Assembly: GCF_021134715.1 (NCBI RefSeq)
Contig: NC_060018.1
Coordinates: forward strand, 4,171,501-4,235,500
Source: Daphnia pulex
Taxonomy: Eukaryota; Arthropoda; Branchiopoda; Diplostraca; Daphniidae
Direction of reading: 5' to 3'
Length of the DNA: 64,000 nt
Both the position numbers and the translations under genes were made by a program. Of the stretch, positions 26,201-37,000 are shown piece after piece. The notes under the pieces were generated by a model. The model did no database searches and was not told where the DNA came from. It saw only the letters and a program-made list of their open reading frames with translations. The first letter of the stretch is position 1. The number at the start of each line of letters is the position of its first letter.

Positions 26201-29200
26201 CGGATCGCAGCGATTTGGTGGAAACTCTGCAACTATAGCGGCCGGAATGGCTGGGATCGGCGTTGAGCAGGGAGAGAGTTCGATTCCATAAATCGTTGAA
26301 TGTGTGCCCAACTCCAGAGTTTTCGATTGGCTCATCATCTTTAAACCACAGGGTTTCCAAGTGATACAGCGACCTAGTTCAGCATTCGGAATAATTAGAT
26401 TTCCTAAAGTTTTGGGGTCGTAAACCACCCACACAGCCATATTTCTATACTATACACATACCTGGCATTGGCAATGCAATGAAGTTCAGTGACGGGAGAG
26501 CCGCGAACCACTTCCGTATCTCGGGGCGCGATGACGATGCGGGCCGGCACGTCATCGGTTTCGCTATTACCGCGGACCACTAATCGAACTCCTCCGCTCA
26601 GCTCTTCTTGACCCAGCTGCGTGTTTGTTACGTGAGCCCTGCGTGATTTCAATATCAAGACGCACACACACAATCGATCAATCAATCATCATAGGCCTCA
26701 TCAGAATCATAAAACATGGTACATTTCAATTGATTTCCAGGGGAGGGTGCCATTAGCCAGAGTTTACTCCCATCACCCAACTGGGTAAACATGGGATAAT
26801 CTCTCGACGATAAGATAAGACCCACAATGTCAACAGCAATTCAAAGAAGAGCAAAATAAGAGAAAAATGAATAGTTTTTTGGGGGGTTTGTTGGCCCTTT
26901 TACCGGTAAAGTTTCTGGTCGCTTTCAGAGGCCGACAGGATAACTAGTTGGTTATCAGGACCGATGGCATATTTGTGTCCGTAGAGCGGCGCTCCGTCTT
27001 CAGCTTCCCAAGTCACGGCCGGTTTGGGCTGAGACTCTAGGGCCTGCACTTCCAGGACGGCGGCATCGCCTGTCTGGATAGTCAGCGACGTTTCCGTCTG
27101 GTCGCTAAAGGGACTCATGTCTACTCCATCAACGAGAAAGAAAAAGAGAAAAACAAATTCATGAAGACAATTGTTGTCTGCGCGATCCTGAGATATTGTT
27201 GTGACGTACAGGCGACAAGGACTTGAACTTGCTCGCTGAATATGGATCCGACAGCGTTACGAGCTACGCATTGGTAAACGCCAGCGTCCTCGCGTCGGAT
27301 GGACTGGATTTTGTAAACCGGTTCCGATGAGAATTCCGTCTGAAAGGAGCCATCTTTCATCCATCTGTATTCCGGCTGCGGGTAGCCTTGGGATGGAAAA
27401 TGAACAAGCAAAGAACGAGCGCATATTGAATTAGACAAGTGAATTTGCTTATCATCCGTCACCACTTCAATTGTTGGGGTCGGGGGAGAAAAATAATAAA
27501 AAAAAAGAGTCAACAGCGGAGGGGTTGCAGAGAATAAGAATGCAGACGACAGACCAATATTACACGAAATTTGAGAATCCAGTAGTCGTAGTACTACAAC
27601 TACTGGCTGGAGAAAGTAGAGGGAAGCCGGAAATGATGTGGGAGTGACAGCAGCATATGGCCGATGGTAACGGAAATCCTTCCGCTTTTTCAAATGGAAA
27701 AAGAAGAAGAAGAAGTTGGGAGGGTAAACATGGGGTGGAATCCATAATCTCTCACCCTGCTGCCCTCGGGGCAACGTTCTGGACTTCTGGTCAAGCTCTG
27801 CCTCGTCAGCCCCTCCCGAGACTATTGTCTGCTGAATAGCACGGCCATCGCATAACGCACCAATGCAACACACACACAACCGGGAGGGAATGGCCTTTTT
27901 CGACCGGGGCGTGAAATTGCCCCCCCTTTCCAATTTCCCCCAAAAATATGAAATCCAACCAAAATAATACACACAAGACCGACGAGGGAAATATAGTGAA
28001 AGGAAAAATATTCGACCCCGAAAATATCATTTCCAGTTGTATCAACCAGGTTCGAAAACGTCATTCAGCAGCCAGCGGGAGAGACAAGGCAGACGCTGTG
28101 GTGTCGTGTTACGTCGAGGGGTAAAAGACACTAATGATGGGAGACGGGGCCAGGGCCGGCAGGGCCCAGCATAATGGATTAGTTAGTGCTAAAGTCTCTC
28201 TCTTTTTTGGTGCAGTGCATTTCGGTTCAAATGGGAAATGGTGAAGTTGAGAAAAAGAAAGAAAAAGCAGCAACTCACCAACGGCTTGACACTGAAGGAA
28301 TTTGGCCCGGCCTTCGCTGACGATGCTCGCCGAAGCGGATGGTTGAGTGACGAAACGGGGCGACTGCATGTTGTCCGCTGTTGGGAAAACGGAAACAAAT
28401 CAGAAATACAAATTCTCAGACACACACTTCTTTAATGAACGCGAGTAACAGGATACATCAAAATGTACATCAACACCGATACGGATAAAGGCAACACAAT
28501 CAGCCCAGCCATGGAGAGCTATGCACAGTAAGCACGATGACTGTTAAAGGTTATCGTTTTCAACGTTAAAAAGTATCTAACAACACATGTGATTAGCATG
28601 TTTCAAAAACTCTGGGGGTACTGGTTTTCGTCAAAAGAAAAAACAAAAGACGCCGGAGCCTTTTAGGAGCCGACAAATAAAAACAAGAGCCTATTTCCGG
28701 AACGCCAGAAGCCCCAACTTTTTCTCCTCTCTCTCTCTCTTTTTAGCTTATAGGCGCTTTGGTGCCGAGCGTGAGTCTATCTAAAGCAAGTCTTTTCTGG
28801 TCGTGAATAACGAGCTAGACGTTTTATTTTTATTTTTTTCAAAGTGTCTAAAAACTTGGTTCACACTCGGTTAACAAAAACTTGATGTACAGATGGTCGA
28901 GATCCATCAATCACACCACAAGTCGAAAGAACTTTAGAGCAGTAGGAGAAAGGGGAGGCGCAGTTTGAAAACTCAGCGGGGCAGTATTTTGACTGGCTCC
29001 ACCCGTCCGAATCCCGAGTCTCTATCCATCTCTTTTTTTCTCTATTTTTTCTTCTATTTTTTATAGTTACATTATACATTCAATCTCGTTCCACTAGATT
29101 CCAGATGGCCATATAAAGTCGAAAAGAGATCGTTACTAGGCTAGGCTGAATGATAATCTTATTTGACTGCCGCTCATTAGCGATTCATTTGGGAGTTTAA

Positions 29201-31037
29201 AATAAAAGGAAAACAAAACAACAGAACTTTCCCTCCAATGCCCACACAAGGGCTGGACTGGAAACAATCAAACATGGATCTCTCTACTACCCGATTCAAT
29301 TCCCTTCGTCCCCAAAACACCCTCTCTCTCTCTCTGCTACTCTCCTGGTAACCCGACACTATTTTCTTTTTTCGGCTCTAGCAGCTCCTTCTTTTGTGGG
29401 CTGGGAAAGTGGTTCCATTTCCGCTCCATAGACAACAAACAAAACGATAAAGAGGAGAGAATCAGGTCGACTTATGCTGCTGCCGCCCTTGCTGGATTTG
29501 TCTCTTAGTCGAAACAAATAAAGATTTTCAAAAAGAAAAAACAAAAAGAAAATAAAGGGGGAAAAAGTATAATCGTTAACCTTGTCCATTGGAAGAAGCC
29601 GTGAGTGCTGCATGGGGCCCGTCATTACCTCTTCTTGGTTGTTGTTTCTTTTTTATTCGTTCGCTTGTCAAGAGAAACCCGAAAAGAATCCAAATAATGC
29701 CCTTGACTTTGGCCTCAGGGCGTCGATCTTTGAGGTTATTATCTCCTTCCTACCTACGTCGACGAAAGGGAGAGCAAGTCTGCTGCCTAGAAGAAATCAC
29801 GGCTCCCAAAAAAGTTGACTCGGTCACGGCATATTGCTCCTTCTCTCTTTCTCTTCACGATGAACGAACGCCAAAGCTCAAACCGCACAAACTTTTTTCT
29901 TTTTTCCCTCCATTTTTATATGCAGTTGTGTGTTTCTTCTTGTGGTCGAGGGCCAGGTGGTGACTTGTTTCTCTCTATATGATTGGGCTTTAGGAAACCC
30001 GAAAACAACAAAGTTTTCTCAATGGTTTCTCCCCTTCACTCCGCCATCCAGCCGTAAACAAAAAAATAAGAGAGAGAAATCCCTGATAACCGTTCCGGTA
30101 TATTCCGGCAGAAATGCCATTCCATTTCCTTCTTGGTCCTTTCTTCCTCCGGTCCCGTGAAGAAAACTGAGTGAGACCGGCCTATCAACCAATCCCACAG
30201 GAAAGAAGAAGAAAACAATTTTTTGTTGTTTTTGTTTCTACAGACTTTCGTGTCTTGTGTGTTGCTTGCGTGTGACGGTTGCATCCGTAATCCATCTTAT
30301 CGACGCGGAATGCAAGCGCATCCGGAGAAAGTAGTCGAGATTGAGGGAGAAGAAGAAGAAGCTTTTTACAACGGCGTCGATAATGTTAATGATAAAGATG
30401 ATTCAGACAGAGTCTGAAGTGTAAGATCCACTTGACCGACCTTGTATATATCGCGTTCAAGGGAAAGAAAAACATGGTGCTCACCAAAAAGTGGAAGGAT
30501 AAGGCTAAAGCTTCAAAAAAATAGATAGATATATATATTTATATATATTTTTCTAGTATAAAAAAGGATGGAGAAGAGAGTTTCTGGGGGCGGTTGGTGT
30601 ACAACGGAAGCCGTATACCGTTGGGGGACCCCACCGCATTGAGGGCTGGCATTCAAAGAGACACGACATTCGGATTTACAGCACTAAATGTGAATAGCTG
30701 CTGCTTTTCCTTTAGAGAACGAGAGAGAGAAAAAAAGCCCAGTTCTTTTGATCGCCATTTTGGCTCGAGGGCCATAAATTCGAATGAATCCAATCAATGC
30801 ATCATTGGAAATAGACACGTACCAAACCAACAATAATCTTAACAAGAATGTCGTCTCTGCTTTTGAACACGCTCTCCATTCACTCTTGGCTACACAGTAT
30901 GCGTGTTATTTCGGAAAAAGCTAGACTAGGAAAATAAAATAACAGAAATAATCCTCACCAGACGAAATGTGTTGACAAAGGAACAGCAGCAACACACTCG
31001 GTAATAATCCCAGGTGTTGGGCCTTGACGCCAGGCAT
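17266..31037 (-). CDS. sdk: Sidekick, Ig/FN3 cell-adhesion receptor
   Basis: Single-pass membrane protein; Sidekick proteins mediate homophilic adhesion at synapses and at tricellular epithelial junctions. Exons, 5' to 3': 31037-30959, 28377-28279, 27386-27210, 27120-26904, 26638-26462, 26373-26165, 25929-25779, 25669-25542, 25218-25117, 24720-24601, 24501-24346, 24243-24117, 24049-23568, 23488-23307, 23229-23103, 23021-22890, 22807-22622, 22553-22357, 22276-22067, 21986-21732, 21662-21431, 21355-21056, 20956-20560, 20483-20351, 20285-20048, 19977-19810, 19730-19412, 19338-18947, 18403-18246, 18156-17961, 17898-17570, 17508-17266. Total 2205 aa with phase kept throughout, close to insect Sidekick length. 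Exon 1 encodes a signal peptide ([16 protein letters not shown]). Six Ig domains are followed by a long FN3 array (about 13), a membrane segment ([20 protein letters not shown]), a cytoplasmic tail of about 200 residues, and the C-terminal PDZ ligand GFSSFV. Intron 1 is 2.6 kb. Two frame-preserving optional exons are listed separately. Confidence 0.93.
18626..18748 (-). other. sdk: sidekick possible optional exon in the last FN3 domain (123 or 21 nt)
   Basis: Donor ATCA|GTAAGT at 18625 is strong. Two acceptor-like sites, after 18749 (TTTATTCCAG) and after 18647 (AATGACGCAG), give exons of 123 and 21 nt. Both are open and frame-neutral with the phase-1 flanking exons. Skipping gives the FN3-like join [13 protein letters not shown], so I left it out of the main model. 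The 41-codon open run could be chance. Confidence 0.35.
25117..25218 (-). other. sdk: sidekick 102-nt frame-neutral exon between Ig4 and Ig5
   Basis: Acceptor TGTGCTTGCAG and donor TTTG|GTAAAC bound 102 nt (34 codons), open and phase 1 at both ends. Including it adds a charged linker that begins [13 protein letters not shown]; skipping it also keeps frame. It lies where Ig4 (ending TYWLKVK-like) passes to Ig5 (beginning [13 protein letters not shown]), so it would lengthen the linker rather than disturb a fold. Counted in the 2205 aa model, but its constitutive use is not proven. Confidence 0.6.
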
Positions 31038-31377
31038 TTTCGTTGTCGTTTCTCCTCCTGTTGTTGGATCGAACTTGTTGTTTGATTTCTCTCACTCTCT
31101 TCGGCGATAGGAATATAATGCAATCAAGTAAATCGAGTCAATTCCAATGCTTCATTTCTTCCATCTAAACGTTAGCATTCCGGCCTTGCGGACGACAAAG
31201 AAACCATTTCCCACGGTCTTTCTCACAACCCTCAAAGGTAAAGGAGGGTGGTGGTAGTGGTACGAATGAAAGAGGGGCCCTGTCACACCTGACCGTAGCC
31301 CGCGGCCAAATCCAAACTTCCTTTCCCTAACGATAGAACGGGCGAACTTGAGCCGAAGAGACTTCAACAACCACTTT

Positions 31378-31394
31378 CACACACACACACACAC
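31378..31394. repeat. (CA)n microsatellite
   Basis: An uninterrupted CA dinucleotide run of about 17 bases in the sidekick 5' flank. A similar run occurs at about 62359-62374. Confidence 0.8.
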
Positions 31395-31613
31395 TGGCCA
31401 ACGTGGATTTTCACGGACATCCAATACCGTCCTGCATACACTCGAGTCACGCTGACACTGAACAAGTCCCGATCGTGAGCACGCTTAGACTATAATTGAA
31501 GATTCCGCAACACCAGACGGCCGCAGAAGAGCACACACACAACACAACAGTATGCGCGCGCGTCTCAAACTCGAACTGAGCCCCTGCCGTCAGACTGTTT
31601 TCCAGCTTTCGTC

Positions 31614-31627
31614 AGCGCCACCTGGTG
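31614..31627 (+). promoter_or_regulatory. CTCF-like motif upstream of sidekick
   Basis: AGCGCCACCTGGTG shares the GCGCCACCTGGTG core with the site at 15076, in the same orientation. It lies about 580 bases upstream of the sidekick start codon. Reverse complement CACCAGGTGGCGCT fits the animal CTCF core. Insulator use is inference. Confidence 0.45.
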
Positions 31628-34054
31628 AAGCAGACGAACAAAATTAACAGCGTTGCCTTTTTTATGGAATGCAGCCTAGGGGGGCGGAACGGAAACTAGA
31701 AATTCAAAAAGGAATTTTCTTTTTTTTTTTCTTTAAACCAACTAAATAGAGAAGACACGAATCTGGCCTGGGGTGGTTTATAGCAGTGGCAAAGTGGCTT
31801 TCATCGGTGAATACTTTATGTGACTCATTTCATTTGATGATAATGCAACTACCGTGGAGTCAGACGGGCCATGTTGAAACAAAACAATTCTCTACTTCTT
31901 TCAATATGTTTTTTAAAGAGGCTCTTGGAAGAAAATGAAGCGAATAAAATCTTTAATGCCATGGTGAAAATAGCCGCATTCCAATTTTCGACTCTGCGGG
32001 CGTGTAAATTTGTCTGAATTTTTCATTGCACATCTTTCTCGCTATAGGGGTGAGGAAAGTTGTTAAAGAAAAAATTTTTTTCCTCCGTTCAAAATAAAAA
32101 GGAAACGAGATGTTATGTGACAGATTGACTTAAGATAGGCAGAGCGTCTTTATGTTGGTGTTGAGATAAGAGGCAGCGAGCCATCCAGCGCACACACCGG
32201 AATGACTCACATACCGAAAAGTCGGTCCGAGATATTTCTATCTTCACCGTTTCTTTTCTTTACTTTGCCGAGACCTTTAAAAAATGTTGAATAGTTTTTT
32301 ACCATTAACAACCCAAGACTCTGAACAGAAAACAGGACACAGTGTGTGTCTCATCTATTGGGAGGGAAAAAACTGAAAGTCAAGTCATATAGCTTTTGTC
32401 TAGGGGGTGGCCTCAAGTGGAGAGCACGTGCGGGAACTCTGCCAGCCCTGGACCTCTTCAAACACACTCGTAAATACCAGTATTAGAAGCAAGTTTTTTA
32501 GTCTCGAAGAAGGGGGGGGGAGACGCTTGTATAGTATACACACAACACAGTGCACAAGAGAGTGTGTGTATATAGGCTTGAAGAGAGAGAGAGAGAAAGA
32601 CTGAGTGTATAATTGACTAGTCGGGGCAGCGGGGCAGCAACCGGTTCTGGCCATTATCTCCTCGTCCCGATGTTTTGCAACGAAGGATGGAAGAAGCTCT
32701 GCTGCTTGCTTGCTTGTTTTTTTTTCCGTTGAAATGAAATAATGCTGTACAGGATCAAGCTCGTCATGGCCGTCTTTATCGGCAGCAGAGCCAGCTGTCG
32801 CGTCTTCCATCTTTACTTTACACGGGAGAAGAAATGAAGGAAAAGTGCGTGAGCTCTTCCTCCTCCGCTGCTGCTGCTGTATCCAATCTTCGTGAAAACG
32901 GGCGGCTCTCATTACTTGCAGTTAAAGGTCTCTTCGGATGTCAATGGCGGCAGCCGCCCAATTGCAATTCGAGAGAGTTGTATAATCATCAGACGAATTT
33001 CGGATGAACTTGGCGTGAATATTTGTCAATGCGCGTGTTCCCATCTTATCCAAGACACCAGCCATCGAATTATTTCCGCCGTCGACACGCGAACGTTCGT
33101 TTACATCACACAGACAGCACATCCGTCTTCTCATGTTGGACCTTATGAAACTATTTGTTATTTCTTCTCCAATGTTTTACCGATATAGGAGCCAAGGCGC
33201 TGCTGGGAGCGGCGTCCGCTTCTGGATGAGGAGACGTCGCGTGTGTTGCATGAAGCGACTCGATGCGTCGTCCTATACAGCACCGACCGCTGTTTCCATC
33301 CATAAACATTTGCACCGGATCCGCCCACGTGTAAATAACCTTGCACACACATGGGTGTTTAAATTCGTTAGACCGTAAAAGAAATGCGTGACTCTGAAAG
33401 ATAAACCCTTACCTTACACAGTCGATACCGATCGTGAGATGGTCCCGATGTATCTGCACGCAAACTATAAAACACCGCCGGCCGTGTGTGAGTCTTCTTC
33501 CCTTTTTTGTCCTAGACTCAATAGTCCTGTCCGATGTATACACACATACAGGCACATGTTGTGTTGTTCCTGTATACATATACAAACCCCCTGTGTGTGT
33601 GTCTGTGAGTGTGTGTTTACAGCCTTGAGCTTTCGCTTTTCAACCGCAGTGTAAACATTTGAACTCGGAACGTGTGAAAACGCCGGCTCACGGTTCACAT
33701 TTCCAAAGGGGGGAAGGAGAAAAAATGAGGGTCATACCCAGATCAGATTATGGCGAAACTAGTTCAATGTCCGATGAGAAATATGTACTTGAAAGTGTAT
33801 TACTATCGCCACTGGCATTTCCTTATAATATAAAAACACAGCAATGTGCCAGATTCTGGCGAAACCATCAGGTCAGCCCAGAGCAAGCAAGACTCGACAA
33901 AAATTCCAGTTGGGAAAATTGAAAAAAGAGGGGAAAAAAGTCACAACTAAAACAAAAAGAAATAATGGAGAGAAAAATAATAAAGGAGAAATCAGGGGAG
34001 ATGAAGGCTATCCACAGTCCAATGTATTACAGGAGGGATGAGCGCGTTGTATAT

Positions 34055-37000
34055 TCACTGCGAAGAAGTCTTTTTCTGCTTCCGCTTCGACGAAGTCTTT
34101 TTGGACTTTTTCTTCTTCTTCTTGGGCTCGCGACTCGAGTCGGAAGAATCACTGCTGGAAGAAACGTGACGCTTCTTACGATTCTTCTTCTTGCGCTTAC
34201 CACCTCCGCCACCGCCCGATTCAGATGAGCTGCTTTCCGAGTCTGAAGTGCTGCTGGAACTACTGCTGCTAGTACTGCTCGACCAGGAACGCTTCCGCTT
34301 CTTGATCTTTTCAGATTTCTCCTTGTCTTTGTCTACGAGTCAGAATGTAAATTTATTCAAAATAGAAACGACGTGAGGAGGACAGCCGAAACAGGGGAAA
34401 AAAAAAGAAAAGACGATTGTACCGATTTGCTTGTCATCGTTTTTGCTCGATTTCGTTTTGTCGCCGTGGCGAACGTCAGTGTTGGAAGGCTTCATTTCAT
34501 CCTTCTTTTCTTTGTCTTCTTTGCTCTTCTTTTCTTCCTTTTCTTTACGTTTGTGTTTCTTATCCTTGTCCTTCTCCTTAGCTCGACTTCGTTTGTCTTT
34601 GTCACGTTTATCTTCTTTGCGATCCTTCTGAATAAAACAAACATCGGACACGTTCCCATTATTTCTCAAAGCTGTGAATCAAATCTGTTTGCACTAAATT
34701 AATTACCTTGTCTTTGGCGGGACTAGAACGTTTTTCCTTGTCCTTTTTACCACCGTCCTTCTTTTCTTTCGATTTATCAACTTTGGTGTCCTTGGTGTCG
34801 TCCGACTTGTCGTGATTCCTAGCAGGTGGTTGTTCCGGCTCAATTTTGTCACCCAACCTGTCGCGCACCGATTTCTTCTTCTCGTCAACGTCAAGGAGTT
34901 TCAAATCGACAAGGGCGGGATTGAATTTCGGTACCACTGCCGGGGCGGCGGCGGAGGCGGCGACTCTTAGATTCAATAAGGAATCCGGAGACACTCTTGC
35001 GTTTCCGCTGTCGTCCATTTCAATTTCTCCGATCTTTTCTGGGGCTGAATCCAGCAAGACTCGACGTTCGGGTCGCAATTTAATTTCGATCACTTTAGGC
35101 TTGATAGCACTAATAGCCCGACGAAAGATGGCATTATCTGGCCGTTTGACTTGACCAGAGTCTCCACCAATAGCGCCAACGTCAGTCACGTTCTTCACGG
35201 AGTCAATTCCTTCATCTTCTTCCGAATCTTCCTCCCAGCGCGAGTGCGGAAGTGGCAGAACTTTGGTTTCTTTCACTTTATCGTCCTTCTCTCTTTCCCT
35301 GCTTCTATCCTTTTTCACTGTTTTAGAACTGTCGGAATCTTCTTCTGTAGGTGGGATGTCGTCCACGAGTGATTCGAGGCTTTTGTCAGTGGTTATGATA
35401 AGAACATCTTCTAAGGCGGCTTCTTCCTCTGGAACTGTCGGAATTCGAAAGTCATCGCTCTCTCGATGATTTGCATGCTCCAATTTCGCTCTGTCGACTC
35501 CTGTTGTGGCAGAATCATCCATCACTCCGCTACGATCGCCTGTCAAATACAAAATAGGAAACTGTCAATAAAACTACCAAACTGATGACACCAATTTTTT
35601 TGAAGGCAAAACAAATTTACCAGGAATTGATGGCTGGTCCAATTGGTTTTGCGTTCGTACAGCTTCAGCTTCGCGGTCTTCGCTGTCGGCGCTCTTCTTT
35701 TTGTCGTGTTTGCTTTTTTTCTTGTCCTTCTTTTCTTTCTCCTTGTCTTTCTCCTTTTCTTTTTCCTTCTTCTTCTTGCGTTTCTTGTCCTTCTTCTTGT
35801 CCTCTTCATCCTTTTCTTTCTTTTCCTTTTTCTTCTCCTTTTCACGATCTCTTTCTTTTTCCTTCTCCTTGGATTTCTCCTTGGTAGTCGTACTGGACTT
35901 GCTGCTGACCGAACTGGGAGATCCCGCTCGATCACGATCCCGTTCTCGCGAAATGGCTTCCGTTCGTCGACTGGTATCTTTAGTATCCCGGACTTCGTGT
36001 CGAGATCTGCCTTTTTCCCGCTCACGATCTCTCTCTCTGTCTCGTTCGCGTTCTCGCTCCCTCTCGCGATCACGGTCACGATCGCGTTCTCTTTCCTTGT
36101 CTCGATCTCCTCGCTCCCGATCCCTTTCGCGTTCCCGCTCTCGGCCATCCTTCATATGGCCGTGATCTCTTTCACGTTCGCGCTCTTTGATTCTTTCTCT
36201 GGGCTTTTCTGGGCCTTTTTCGGGCTGATCTGGACGACGTGGTTTAGTGTAAATAAGAGGAGCGTCTGATTCAAATTCTCCAGGTGGAGGTGGCGGAGGT
36301 GAACGGCGAGTTCGGTCTGCTTCGGGGTTGTAGTATTCACGCTCGTAGTCAGTCCGTCGTTCTTCTCGATATCCACGACCTCTTCCCAGGTCGAGTGAGA
36401 GCAGAGAAGGAGGAGCACCTACGATTCCCATTGGTCCTCTTGGTCCCATGTATCCAGGAGGGTAGGGTCCACGTGGTCCCATTCCTCTAGGCATGCCGAT
36501 TCCAAAGTGTGGTCCTCGTGGTACATAACCACCCATGGGGCCACCTCTGCCGATCGGGCCCATTGGACCTGGAGGACCGCCGTATCCTCTCATTGGTAGG
36601 CCTTGTGGACCCATAGGTGGATAACCGTATGGTGGGTAATAATTTGCCGATGCAGCATTAGGGAACTCTTCACGATACTCTCGAGGGTATCTTTAATGGA
36701 AAGAAAGACAAATTTGAAACACTTTATTGAATTATAGGAAGAAAAATCATTTTTTGTTTTTTTACCTTCCAGGGGATCCATGTGACGGTGACCGGTCGTA
36801 AAACCCATGACGTCCGCTCCGAGGACTAGGAGATCTCCCACCCGATTGAGACCGCGATCGCGATCTACCTCTGCGAGCACGTACTGCTGGACTTCTTCTC
36901 CGTCGGCTGGGAGAATGAGATCGAGAACGTCTAAACCATTCACAACCAACACGAGATTAGTCAACGTCTTCTTCAACATACGTGTACCGTGACAAACAAG

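Larger units (their letters stand above)
31038..34054. other. sidekick 5' flank and RBBP6 3' flank
   Basis: No gene was recognised. The first 600 bases are probably the sidekick promoter and 5' UTR and include a CA repeat and a CTCF-like motif. The minus-strand open frame at 32400-32912 has no family likeness and mixes low-complexity runs. The last few hundred bases before 34055 are likely RBBP6 3' UTR. TG/CA-rich short runs are common. Confidence 0.5.

Noticed and set aside
27121-27972. 283-codon minus-strand open frame in the sidekick region
   Set aside because: Only 27386-27210 is a real Ig exon. The rest reads through an intron with low-complexity sequence and has no domain likeness.
32400-32912. 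170-codon minus-strand open frame
   Set aside because: Composition is patchy (Gln run, Ser/Leu runs) with no recognisable domain, and no splice partners or conserved start context were seen.
35585-36269. Long plus-strand Phe/Leu/Ser-rich open frames (up to 208 codons)
   Set aside because: They are antisense to the Lys/Glu/Arg-rich block of RBBP6; the biased codons leave the complementary strand free of stops.
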